Origin: Deltaproteobacteria bacterium
GTDB lineage: Bacteria; Desulfobacterota; Syntrophorhabdia; Syntrophorhabdales; Syntrophorhabdaceae
Direction: 5' to 3'
NCBI GenBank assembly: GCA_022711595.1
Contig: JAKLET010000022.1
Coordinates: 1 to 64,000 of the forward strand
DNA: 64,000 bases
The notes below the pieces were generated by a model. That model was given only the letters and a program-made list of their open reading frames with translations. It had not been told where the DNA came from and ran no database searches. A program made the position numbers and the translations under genes. The first letter of the stretch is position 1. Every line of letters starts with the position of its first letter. Below, piece by piece: positions 1 to 7,069 of this stretch.

Positions 1-973
1 TGCGGTAGCGGACACGCAGCCCGCGCTCCAGGGGCTCTATGTGGATATCGCTGGCGCCCTTCTTCAGGGCCAGCGCGATGATGTTGTTCGTCAGCTTTAT
101 GATCGGGGCGCCTTCCGCTTCACGCGCGAGGTCGGTGATGCCCTGGTCGTCCTCGTCGCCCTCGTCGAACTCGACATCCTTCATGATGTCCGACTGAATA
201 TGGTCCATGGAATCGAGGACATCATCGAGGCTGACCTCGGGTTTCTCTTCGATGAGAGGCTTGGTGATATTCTTATATTCCCCTTCCATGAATTGCTTGA
301 AGTCGTCTTCCGTAACGATCACCTGATCGATGGCAACACTTTTTGTAAACTTTGCCTTGAGCAGTTTGCGCGCCTCATCGAGGGCAATGATGTCCTGGGG
401 GTTCACCATGGCGAGCGTTATGCTCCCGTTCGCGTATGATGTGGCAAGCATCTTGTATTTCAATGCGACCTGCTCCGGGACGATAACGAGGAAATCCGGG
501 TCAAGCCTGAGTGTCTGCATGGACACAACACCCATGGCCTTTTGAGTGTTCATCTCCTCAATGCGCTCTGCCACGATCTTGTTGATCGATATTGATATGC
601 TGGGGTGTTCAAGGAGCAGGGAATCGAAATCCTTCTTTTCAAGGACGAAAAGCTCCGTTGCGGCTATGGCGATGACCGTCGCGGAACGGGGTTTGCCTGT
701 GAGAAGGGCCATTTCGCCGAAACATGCGCCAGGCCCGAGCGTTGCTATGGTAAGGTCAATGCCGAGGTTCTGTTCCCTCTTTTTTATTTCCACCTGTCCG
801 TTCTTGATGATAAACATGGCGTCGCCCGAAGCACCTTCCCGGACTATGGCCGTGTTGGGTGGATAGACCCTTTCCCTCAGTTTCGCGGAAAGCTTCTCCA
901 GATCTCCGTCCTCGAGTGCCCGGAAAAGCTCCGTGTTCTTCAGAGATGAAACCCTGTCCATTGCGGCGCTCAT
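1..973 (-). CDS. PilB/GspE-type secretion ATPase with N-terminal cNMP-binding domain (5' part)
   Basis: The reading frame is open from ATG 973 to the window edge, so only about 324 N-terminal residues are visible. Residues 8-125 form a cyclic-nucleotide-binding domain with a canonical phosphate-binding cassette (GEMALLTGKPRSATV, about 86-100). Residues 155-235 resemble the MshEN/GspE N-terminal domain. From about residue 285 the start of the type II/IV secretion ATPase appears (the IKLTNNII..GASDIHIEP region). The family powers assembly of type IV pili or type II secretion from the cytoplasmic face of the inner membrane. An acidic linker (270-277) separates the two halves. The cNMP domain is an unusual addition and suggests that cAMP or a related nucleotide controls pilus assembly or secretion; that is inference. 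The Walker motifs lie outside the window. Confidence 0.85.
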   Translation of the reverse strand, partial: MSAAMDRVSSLKNTELFRALEDGDLEKLSAKLRERVYPPNTAIVREGASGDAMFIIKNGQVEIKKREQNLGIDLTIATLGPGACFGEMALLTGKPRSATVIAIAATELFVLEKKDFDSLLLEHPSISISINKIVAERIEEMNTQKAMGVVSMQTLRLDPDFLVIVPEQVALKYKMLATSYANGSITLAMVNPQDIIALDEARKLLKAKFTKSVAIDQVIVTEDDFKQFMEGEYKNITKPLIEEKPEVSLDDVLDSMDHIQSDIMKDVEFDEGDEDDQGITDLAREAEGAPIIKLTNNIIALALKKGASDIHIEPLERGLRVRYR

Positions 974-1076
974 AGCTGTACCTTTCGAGTTCTCCCGATG
1001 TGGTCTTTCCAGGGCCCGGCCGCCTCACCGGACAATTAAAAAACCGGGAAGCAACGTGCCGTCAGCCTCCTGAAAA

Positions 1077-1154
1077 TTATAAAGGATATTTCCGAAAATA
1101 GTAATACTTATTTTTTGCCGCCCCGGCGATCAAAAATGTAGCCGTCAGGTACAT
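1077..1154 (-). CDS. possible 25-residue small ORF after the VWA gene
   Basis: An ATG at 1154 follows an AGGAG-like ribosome-binding site by a few bases and lies 6 nt after the VWA stop codon. It gives a 25-codon frame with a hydrophobic first half and a tyrosine/lysine-rich tail. I know no family for it. The stretch could equally be untranslated trailer, since its 3' part is AT-rich and holds a short imperfect hairpin (around 1108-1135). Listed only because of the good ribosome-binding site and spacing. Confidence 0.2.
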   Translation of the reverse strand: MYLTATFLIAGAAKNKYYYFRKYPL

Positions 1155-1160
1155 GTTCTC

Positions 1161-2384
1161 CTATGAATTATAAAGAAGAGGGTTTTTCGTCTTCGACGTC
1201 AAAGCCTTGATCGCGTCCTTCAAGCCGTCAATGGTCAGTTCGAACATGGGGAACACTTTGCCGATGGTATCAACTGTGTAATGACCCCAGAAATTCCTGT
1301 GCGTGGGGTTGAGCCAGACGGAATGAGGGAAGTGGTCTTTGAGCCTCGCAAGCCATTCCAGGCCGGGCTTGTCATTGGTAGAAAAATAGTCGATGCAGCC
1401 GTTGATATCGAACAGTTCCGAATAGGCCATCCGCGCGTCGCCGACAAGTATTAATTTATAGTTCTTATTGAAAAGCGAAAAGAGCTTCTCTGTTGGAACT
1501 CTTTTATAGTTGGCTATGTCTTCATAGATGTCCTGATAGATGCAATTGTGGAAAAAATAGTAACGGAATTCTTTGAAGTGGTCCGTCTGGGTAGCCGCCG
1601 AGAAGAGTTTCTCACAAAGCTCCGTGTAGGGAAGCATCGACCCTCCCGTATCCATGAGCAGTATGATCCGGACCGAGTTCTCCCGCGACCTGTTGAACAC
1701 CAGCTCGATCTCGCCGCCTTCTTTGGCTGTCTTGTCGATGGTCTCGTCGATATCGAGCTCTTCCTGGGAGCCCTCCCGCTTCAACTCGCGCAGTTTTTTA
1801 AGGGCCATCTTTGTCTGTCTCACGTCGAGTATGATATCGTTGCGATAGTTGCGGAACCTTCTTTCTTCAGCAACCTTCGCAGCAGACTGCATCCACGATT
1901 CCCCGCCGACCCTGATGCCGCCCGGATGGTATCCATACGCCCCAAAGGGGGAGTAACCTCCCGTGCCCACCCATTTATGTCCGCCGTCGTGGCGTTCTTT
2001 CTGCTCTTTCAGGCGCTCCCTGAACTGCCGCATCAACTCTTCCATGTCATGGGTCCGCTTGAATTCCTCGAGTTGTTTCTGAAATTCCATCATCTCTTCG
2101 GGGCTCATCTTCGGAAGCCGGTTCAGCGGGTTTTCGAGCCAGTCAAGGACCTTTTCCAGCTCAACGTCCTGAGTCGCGATCCCTCCAAAGAACTCCTGGA
2201 AGGCAAGGTCATAGGCATCATAGTACGCCTCGCTTTTAACGAGGAATGCCCTGCCTATATAATAGAGATGGTTGAGGCTCGACTGGAAATGCCCGTTGTA
2301 CATCGCCTCTATGAAAGACATCCATTCCGTTATGGATACAGGTACTCCCTTCCTGCGCAGAACAAAGAAAAAATCGATGAACAT
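1161..2384 (-). CDS. VWA domain protein (CoxE type), partner of MoxR
   Basis: 407 residues. The C-terminal half (about 235-400) is a von Willebrand A domain with a MIDAS-like D245-T-G-G-S249 motif; the family usual is DxSxS, so the third position is glycine. The N-terminal half is a helical CoxE-type region with a charged, probably coiled segment at 95-135 and a Gly/Tyr-rich loop at 138-160. Proteins of this family work with a MoxR AAA+ ATPase, probably as chaperones inserting metals or remodelling complexes. It starts 7 nt after the moxR stop, with the end of the moxR frame (AGAAGAAGG) serving as ribosome-binding site, so the two are almost certainly co-translated. The client is unknown: no CO dehydrogenase or methanol dehydrogenase genes are nearby. 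Confidence 0.88.
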   Translation of the reverse strand: MFIDFFFVLRRKGVPVSITEWMSFIEAMYNGHFQSSLNHLYYIGRAFLVKSEAYYDAYDLAFQEFFGGIATQDVELEKVLDWLENPLNRLPKMSPEEMMEFQKQLEEFKRTHDMEELMRQFRERLKEQKERHDGGHKWVGTGGYSPFGAYGYHPGGIRVGGESWMQSAAKVAEERRFRNYRNDIILDVRQTKMALKKLRELKREGSQEELDIDETIDKTAKEGGEIELVFNRSRENSVRIILLMDTGGSMLPYTELCEKLFSAATQTDHFKEFRYYFFHNCIYQDIYEDIANYKRVPTEKLFSLFNKNYKLILVGDARMAYSELFDINGCIDYFSTNDKPGLEWLARLKDHFPHSVWLNPTHRNFWGHYTVDTIGKVFPMFELTIDGLKDAIKALTSKTKNPLLYNS

Positions 2385-2391
2385 CTGTATC

Positions 2392-3246
2392 TTACCTTCT
2401 TCTAAAACCGAACCCGCTGCCCTGATTGGAAGAGAGGCGCACGAACCTGTCCGTGTCCTGCTCGTTTTTCAAGAGCGTGCCGAGAAAGGGTATCTCGGAG
2501 GTTATCTTTTCGATCTTGATGCCGCCCAGTGAAAGGGCTTTGATCCAATCGAGAAGTTCACTCGTGGAGGGTTTCTTCTTAATACCTTCCATTTCCCTGA
2601 TCCAGTAAAACTTCTTCATCGCCTCTCTGACAAGCTTGTCCTCGATGTCGGGGTAGTGGACCTTGACTATGCTTTCCATCATCTCCGAATCTGGGAACTC
2701 TATGTAATAGAATATACATCTCCTCAAAAAAGCATCGGGGAGCTCTTTTTCGGAGTTGCTCGTAATGATGACGATGGGCCTGTGCTTCGCCGTGACCTCT
2801 TCGTCAAGTTCGTTGACATGGAAGGTCATCTCGTCAAGTTCGTTGAGCAGATCGTTGGGAAATTCAATGTCGGCCTTGTCGATCTCGTCTATGAGCAACA
2901 CGACCTGTTCATCGCTCTGAAATGCCTGCCCGAGTCTTCCCATCTTAATGTACTGCCTTATGTCGCTGATGTCCTTGTCTTTGAACCTGGCATCGTTGAG
3001 CCTCTGAACCGTATCATAGACATAGAGGCCGTCACGGGCCTTTGTGGTCGATTTGATGTTCCAGATTAAAAGCTTTTTATTAAGTGCCCGGGCGATACTG
3101 TGGGCAAGCAGCGTCTTGCCCGTGCCTGGCTCACCCTTGACTACAAGGGGTTTTCTCAGAACCACCGCAACGTTCACGATCTCCATAAGAGGTTTGGATG
3201 CTATATAATCTTCGCTGCCGTGGTATCCCTGTGATCCGCCTGCCAT
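2392..3246 (-). CDS. MoxR-family AAA+ ATPase
   Basis: 284 residues, the usual length. Walker A GEPGTGKT at 38-45, Walker B LLIDEID with D120-E121, sensor-1 Asn at about 164 in IVIITSNSEKELPD, and an arginine pair at 175-176 in the Arg-finger position. The start ATG has a strong AAGGAGG six bases upstream. MoxR ATPases remodel protein complexes together with a VWA partner, here the next gene. Upstream is a consensus sigma70 promoter (TTGACA-17-TATAAT) with a palindrome directly after the -10 box, so the pair looks tightly repressed in some condition. The target complex cannot be told from the window. Confidence 0.92.
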   Translation of the reverse strand: MAGGSQGYHGSEDYIASKPLMEIVNVAVVLRKPLVVKGEPGTGKTLLAHSIARALNKKLLIWNIKSTTKARDGLYVYDTVQRLNDARFKDKDISDIRQYIKMGRLGQAFQSDEQVVLLIDEIDKADIEFPNDLLNELDEMTFHVNELDEEVTAKHRPIVIITSNSEKELPDAFLRRCIFYYIEFPDSEMMESIVKVHYPDIEDKLVREAMKKFYWIREMEGIKKKPSTSELLDWIKALSLGGIKIEKITSEIPFLGTLLKNEQDTDRFVRLSSNQGSGFGFRRR

Positions 3247-3261
3247 AATAGGCCTCCTTAA

Positions 3262-3310
3262 AAAGTGAAAAATATCACTTTATTATAAGGTCTCAGGCCT
3301 CCAATGTCAA
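3262..3310 (-). promoter_or_regulatory. moxR promoter with operator-like palindrome
   Basis: Read on the minus strand: -35 TTGACA (3310-3305), 17-nt spacer, -10 TATAAT (3287-3282), both perfect. Directly downstream, at 3281-3262, lies a perfect inverted repeat AAAGTGA-N6-TCACTTT that would cover the transcription start. The GTGA-N6-TCAC core is shared by CRP-family and Rex operators. Its position over the start site implies repression. Which regulator binds is unknown. Confidence 0.75.
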
Positions 3311-3386
3311 TGTATATGGCGCTTCGGCCAACCCGTTCGGCGCGTCCCGTGCGGCCCGGGGGCCTTGTTCCTTAAGGGAATTTCAC

Positions 3387-3415
3387 TTGACAAATACCTG
3401 TTTTTACTTTTTAAT
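3387..3415 (+). promoter_or_regulatory. promoter of the Phe/Tyr leader
   Basis: TTGACA (3387-3392), 17-nt spacer, TTTAAT (3410-3415), giving a predicted start near 3422. The -35 is perfect and the -10 matches five of six. The transcript would begin almost at the first usable leader ATG (3423/3426), so the leader peptide would be nearly leaderless. Confidence 0.65.
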
Positions 3416-3422
3416 GTTCAAT

Positions 3423-3497
3423 ATGATGAAAGAGCCTGTGTGCTATTTTTACTTCTTCTTCTTTAGAAGCCTGCACCCGGGCATAACTTTGCGCTAA
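3423..3497 (+). CDS. Phe/Tyr attenuator leader peptide
   Basis: A short frame starting at ATG 3423 or 3426 (an in-frame ATG at 3414 overlaps the -10 box) and ending at TAA 3495-3497, 24 residues from 3423. Codons 3444-3464 read Tyr-Phe-Tyr-Phe-Phe-Phe-Phe, the classical composition of pheA/pheST leader peptides. The codons just after (3468-3479) encode the 5' arm of an antiterminator, and the stop lies 9 nt before a strong terminator. No good Shine-Dalgarno is visible; initiation could be leaderless or at GTG 3438. Too short for homology; the call rests on codon content and RNA architecture. Confidence 0.7.
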   Translation: MMKEPVCYFYFFFFRSLHPGITLR

Positions 3498-3541
3498 AAG
3501 AGCAAAGGGCCATGGGTGCAGGAAACCCATGGCCCTTTTTG
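3470..3541 (+). promoter_or_regulatory. attenuator: mutually exclusive antiterminator and terminator
   Basis: Terminator: a perfect 12-bp stem, 3506-3517 with 3525-3536, 7-nt loop, then TTTTTGTCTT. Antiterminator: a perfect 9-bp pairing of CCTGCACCC (3470-3478) with GGGTGCAGG (3514-3522), enclosing a 6-bp hairpin (3487-3492 with 3502-3507). The two share bases 3514-3517 and cannot coexist. A ribosome stalled early in the Tyr/Phe run leaves 3470-3478 free to form the antiterminator; one that reaches the stop at 3497 covers it, so the terminator forms. This is the classical amino-acid attenuation logic, inferred from pairing only. Confidence 0.75.
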
Positions 3542-3548
3542 TCTTAAA

Positions 3549-3590
3549 GGCCATGGGGTGGACTCATGGCCCTTTTTATTAAAAAGGAGG
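3549..3590 (+). promoter_or_regulatory. second terminator-like hairpin and sequestered ribosome-binding site
   Basis: GGCCATG (3549-3555) pairs with CATGGCC (3565-3571) and is followed by CTTTTTATT. GGCCATGGG (3549-3557) can instead pair with CCCATGGCC (3526-3534), the 3' arm of the first terminator, giving a chain of alternating pairings. In addition CCTTTTT (3571-3577) can pair with AAAAAGG (3581-3587) over a 3-nt loop, covering most of the AAGGAGG ribosome-binding site (3584-3590) of the first aminotransferase. Confidence 0.55.
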
Positions 3591-3594
3591 ACGG

Positions 3595-4785
3595 ATGATT
3601 GTTTCCCGCCAGATCCAAAAACTGATTGCAGATCAGGAAGGGTGGACCCGCAGGATGTTCGAGGAAGGTCTCAGGATAAAGAAGCTTTACGGTGAAGAGA
3701 ACGTCTATGACTTCTCGCTGGGAAACCCCGATACAGAGCCGCCGCGGGAGCTCCAGAAAACCCTTGCGGAATCGCTGCTGCACCCATCGAAGGGAATGCA
3801 CCGCTACATGACGAACAGCGGTTATGAGGAAGTGCGCCGCGATGTCGCCGGTTATCTTGAGGAGATATACGGTCTGCCATTCACGGCATCGCATGTTTTC
3901 ATGACCAACGGAAGTGCGGGCGGTCTCAACATCCTCCTGAAGAGCATGCTTGACAGGGGTGACGAGGTGATCGTCCCGACCCCATTCTTCTGGGAGTTCA
4001 AGAACTACGTCCACAATCACGGGGGCAAGCTGGTAACGGTCAGATCAAAAGATGATTTTCAGCTCGACGTGGACAGGATCGCTGCAGCCATAACAAAGAA
4101 GACAAAGGCCGTCCTTTTGAACAGTCCCAACAATCCGACTGGCGCCGTCTATTCCAGGAAGAGCATCGATGATCTCACCTCGCTGCTCAACGAGAGGCGC
4201 GGCCAGGGCCAGGATATTTACCTCATAGCCGATGATGCCTACCGAAAACTCGTTTATGACGGCACTGTCCTTCCCAATATTTTCGCAGGATATGACCTTG
4301 CCTTCTCAATCAATTCGCATTCAAAAGACCTTGCACTGCCCGGTGAGCGCATTGGCTACATCGCCATATCACCCCGCATGCCTGATTTTGAAGTGCTCGT
4401 ATCGGGCCTTATGATCACCATGAGGACCCTCGGGTTCGTCAATGCCCCGGCCCTGTTCCAGAGGGCCGTTTCAATATTCCAGAGAACCTCTGTCGATATC
4501 GGGGAATATCAGCGCAAGAGGGACGTGCTGTATGACGCGCTGATGGAGGGAGGCTTCGAATGTGTAAAGCCGGCAGGCGCCTTCTACATGTTCCCCAGAT
4601 CACCTGAGCCCGACGAACTGAATTTCGTCCGCTCCCTGCAGCAGGAGGAGCGCATCATGGTCGTGCCCGGACGGGGGTTCGGAAAGAAAGGCTACTTCAG
4701 GATCGCCTACTGCGTCCCCATGGAAACGATACTCAAGAGCCGGGACGGATTCATCAGAATGGGAAAACGCTTTAAAAAGAGGTGA
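3595..4785 (+). CDS. class I/II PLP aminotransferase, copy 1 (probably aromatic)
   Basis: 396 residues, full length for fold-type I class I/II aminotransferases. Visible motifs: SLGNPDTEPP near the N-terminus, NNPTG at 179-183, the PLP-contacting DDAYR at 213-217, and the Schiff-base lysine K244 in SHSKDLALPGERIGY. Strong AAGGAGG ribosome-binding site. The next gene is a paralogue. Family members transfer amino groups between an amino acid and a 2-oxo acid; substrate cannot be read from these motifs. The Phe/Tyr leader upstream is the best clue and points to the last step of phenylalanine/tyrosine synthesis (phenylpyruvate, hydroxyphenylpyruvate or prephenate as acceptor). Alternatives are aspartate or branched-chain substrates. 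Confidence 0.88.
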   Translation: MIVSRQIQKLIADQEGWTRRMFEEGLRIKKLYGEENVYDFSLGNPDTEPPRELQKTLAESLLHPSKGMHRYMTNSGYEEVRRDVAGYLEEIYGLPFTASHVFMTNGSAGGLNILLKSMLDRGDEVIVPTPFFWEFKNYVHNHGGKLVTVRSKDDFQLDVDRIAAAITKKTKAVLLNSPNNPTGAVYSRKSIDDLTSLLNERRGQGQDIYLIADDAYRKLVYDGTVLPNIFAGYDLAFSINSHSKDLALPGERIGYIAISPRMPDFEVLVSGLMITMRTLGFVNAPALFQRAVSIFQRTSVDIGEYQRKRDVLYDALMEGGFECVKPAGAFYMFPRSPEPDELNFVRSLQQEERIMVVPGRGFGKKGYFRIAYCVPMETILKSRDGFIRMGKRFKKR

Positions 4786-4791
4786 AATATA

Positions 4792-5976
4792 ATGGGTATT
4801 TCCAAAGCTATCAGCAAATCTATGAGGGACTCCTCCTGGATCAGGGCCATGTTCGAGGAAGGGGAGAAGATGAAGAAGGTCCACGGCCCTGAGAACATAC
4901 TCGACTTCACCCTCGGCAATCCCGTAATGGAGCCTCCGGCCGAACTCAAGGAAGAGCTCGTCAGGATCGTCACATCCGACATCAAGGGCATGCACCGTTA
5001 CATGACGAACAGCGGTTACGAGGACGTCCGGGGTGAGATCGCCCGGTTCCATAAGGAAAAATCAGGTCTTCCCTTCACGAAAGACAACATCGTCATGACC
5101 GTAGGCTCTGCCGGCGGCATGAATGTAGCCCTGAAGTCCCTTCTTGACCCTGGCAACGAAGTGATCGTACCTATCCCCTTCTTTGTGGAGTTCAAGTTTT
5201 ACATTGAGAACCACGGCGGGGTCATGAAGCTTGTCGACACCGGGGAGGACTTCCATCTCGACATAGAGAAGATCGAAAAGGCCATAAGTAAAAAGACAAA
5301 GGCCATCATAATCAACTCGCCCAACAATCCCACCGGCGTCGTCTATAACGAAAAAGACCTCAGGGACCTGGCGGCGCTTCTGCACAAACGCAGGGAAAGG
5401 GGGCAGCGTATCTTCCTGCTTTCCGACGAGGCCTACAGGAAGATCATCTATGACGGCATCGTTCTGCCAGACGTATTCAATATCTACGAGGACACCATAA
5501 CGGTGACCTCCCATTCAAAGGACCTGGCCCTTCCGGGCGAGCGCATCGGCTACATCTCGGCCTCGCCGCTTATCAAGAACCTGAAGCCCCTTATGGACGC
5601 CATGATCTTCTCGAACAGGATCCTCGGGTTCATAAACGCACCCGCGCTTATGCAGCGGCTCGTAGGAAAGTTCCAGCAGAACAGCATCGACGTTCTCGAC
5701 TACCAGGGCAAAAGGGACGCCATCTACAACATTCTTGTGGAATCCGGGTTCGACGTGATAAAACCCATGGGCGCCTTTTACATCTTCCCCAGATCGCCTG
5801 AACCCGACGATATTGCCTTCGTGAGAGAGCTCCAGAAGCACCACATCCTCGCGGTACCGGGGGTCGGTTTCGGTACTCCCGGTTATTTCCGGCTCGCCTA
5901 TTGCGTCGATATGGACATCATCGAGCGTTCACGGAAATTCTTCCTCGAGCTGGGATTGAAGAACGGCAAGAAATAA
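4792..5976 (+). CDS. class I/II PLP aminotransferase, copy 2 (paralogue)
   Basis: 394 residues, clearly related along its length to the preceding gene: same LGNP motif, GMHRYMTNSGYEDVR block, NNPTG at 178-182, SDEAYRK at 211-217 and Schiff-base K243 in SHSKDLALPGERIGY. It begins 6 nt after the first copy, with GAGGTG as ribosome-binding site, so both are one transcript under the same attenuator. The pair arose by tandem duplication. The two copies differ in the substrate-facing N-terminal loops (for example NPDTEPP against NPVMEPP), so they may have split substrates, such as phenylalanine against tyrosine. That split is inference. Confidence 0.88.
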   Translation: MGISKAISKSMRDSSWIRAMFEEGEKMKKVHGPENILDFTLGNPVMEPPAELKEELVRIVTSDIKGMHRYMTNSGYEDVRGEIARFHKEKSGLPFTKDNIVMTVGSAGGMNVALKSLLDPGNEVIVPIPFFVEFKFYIENHGGVMKLVDTGEDFHLDIEKIEKAISKKTKAIIINSPNNPTGVVYNEKDLRDLAALLHKRRERGQRIFLLSDEAYRKIIYDGIVLPDVFNIYEDTITVTSHSKDLALPGERIGYISASPLIKNLKPLMDAMIFSNRILGFINAPALMQRLVGKFQQNSIDVLDYQGKRDAIYNILVESGFDVIKPMGAFYIFPRSPEPDDIAFVRELQKHHILAVPGVGFGTPGYFRLAYCVDMDIIERSRKFFLELGLKNGKK

Positions 5977-5987
5977 AAACAGGTAAT

Positions 5988-6103
5988 GTTTTTCTGGTTT
6001 CTATAGTTTCTATAGTTTCTTTAGTTTCTCCGGTTTCTTTCGTTTGGCTTTTTATTTATAATCAACCGGAGAAACTAAAGAAACCGGAAAAACCAAACAA
6101 ACC
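5988..6103. repeat. inverted array of 9-bp words (GTTTCTNNN) between convergent genes
   Basis: Starts 12 nt after the second aminotransferase. The left arm is seven 9-bp words of the form GTTTCTNNN (5988-6050); the right arm (6064-6103) carries complementary words. 6015-6035 and 6064-6084 form a perfect 21-bp inverted repeat with a 28-nt T-rich loop. Likely a bidirectional terminator for the aminotransferases (+) and bioD (-). The word type recurs at 53640-53743. Confidence 0.8.
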
Positions 6104-6137
6104 CGTATCTCGTAATGCGGGCATGAGGCCCGGTATT

Positions 6138-6851
6138 TTAAAGAGAGTTCACGATCTGTTCACAATTGATATGCTTCTCGAAAAGCTCTGCCAGGCGCTG
6201 CCTGTCCACACCCTTTTCAATAATGCCCGGCATATAGGGGAAAACGCCGAGCAGGGGAACATCAAGATACTTTTCGAGCATGGCCGGGTTGGTCTGTGAC
6301 GCAAGGTCGTTCTCGTCTTGCGTATCGTTTAGGATAACACCGAGAACCTTCACCCCGGCAGACTTGAGATAACTGCTGGTCAGCAGCGTGTGGTTGATGG
6401 TTCCGAGGGTCAGCCTTGAAACGACGACTACGGGGGTCTTCCAGGAAAGGATGAGGTCCGCGTAGAAAAACCCTTCCCATATGGGCACGAGGATCCCTCC
6501 GGCACCTTCGACCACAACCACGTCGTGACGGTCGGTAAGCCTCTCGTACACAGCCGTGACGAAATCCATGTCAATGACCCTCTTCTCCAGGCGCGCGGCT
6601 GCCTCGGGGGCAAGGGGGGCCTTGAAGACGTATGGATTGATCTCGCCTATCTCATCCGGTGTGCCGGAGGCCTCCCTGAGGGTCCACGCGTCTCCGGTAC
6701 TTCTTTCACCGGCAGTCTCGGTGCCGCTCTCGAAAGGCTTCATGACGCCCACGTCAAGCTTTCTTTTGACCGAAAGATATGCCGCCAGAGAGGCGGCGAT
6801 GAGTGTTTTCCCGACACCGGTGTCGGTGCCTGTAACAAAAAGGTTCCTCAT
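6138..6851 (-). CDS. bioD: dethiobiotin synthetase
   Basis: 237 residues from ATG 6851. P-loop GTDTGVGKT at 7-15, the switch-like EGAGGILVP motif and LGVILND are all typical of BioD. The enzyme carboxylates 7,8-diaminopelargonate with CO2 and ATP to dethiobiotin in the cytoplasm. A longer in-frame start 54 nt upstream exists, but ATG 6851 overlaps the stop of the DUF350 gene (TAATG), implying translational coupling. No bioA, bioF or bioB is nearby, so the pathway is split over the genome. Sitting behind rex is unusual. Confidence 0.9.
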   Translation of the reverse strand: MRNLFVTGTDTGVGKTLIAASLAAYLSVKRKLDVGVMKPFESGTETAGERSTGDAWTLREASGTPDEIGEINPYVFKAPLAPEAAARLEKRVIDMDFVTAVYERLTDRHDVVVVEGAGGILVPIWEGFFYADLILSWKTPVVVVSRLTLGTINHTLLTSSYLKSAGVKVLGVILNDTQDENDLASQTNPAMLEKYLDVPLLGVFPYMPGIIEKGVDRQRLAELFEKHINCEQIVNSL

Positions 6852-7060
6852 TATTTGACTATTGACGCGAGAAGGACCGCGAGACCAATGAACAGTGCGG
6901 CGCACACGAGCGAAAGGGCTATGTTGTTCTCGTCGGATATCTTTTTTTCAAATTCCGTCGTGAAAGTGGCGCCGACGATCTTTACCGCGACAAGGGCGAA
7001 GATTATGTAAATCGCCGCATATATAAGCATCTCTATGGCGTTCGTCAGGACCTTCCACAT
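6851..7060 (-). CDS. DUF350-like small membrane protein
   Basis: 69 residues with two predicted transmembrane helices (about 10-30 and 46-67) separated by a polar, acidic loop. It resembles the DUF350/YjfL group of inner-membrane proteins of unknown function. It lies 9 nt after rex and overlaps the bioD start by one base, so the three genes form one operon. Assignment rests on length, topology and general look rather than a diagnostic motif. Confidence 0.6.
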   Translation of the reverse strand: MWKVLTNAIEMLIYAAIYIIFALVAVKIVGATFTTEFEKKISDENNIALSLVCAALFIGLAVLLASIVK

Positions 7061-7069
7061 AGCGCACTC

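Noticed and set aside
1548-2405. Plus-strand frame of 285 codons opposite the VWA gene
   Set aside because: Antisense to a clear VWA gene, no family resemblance, no ribosome-binding site; shadow frame.
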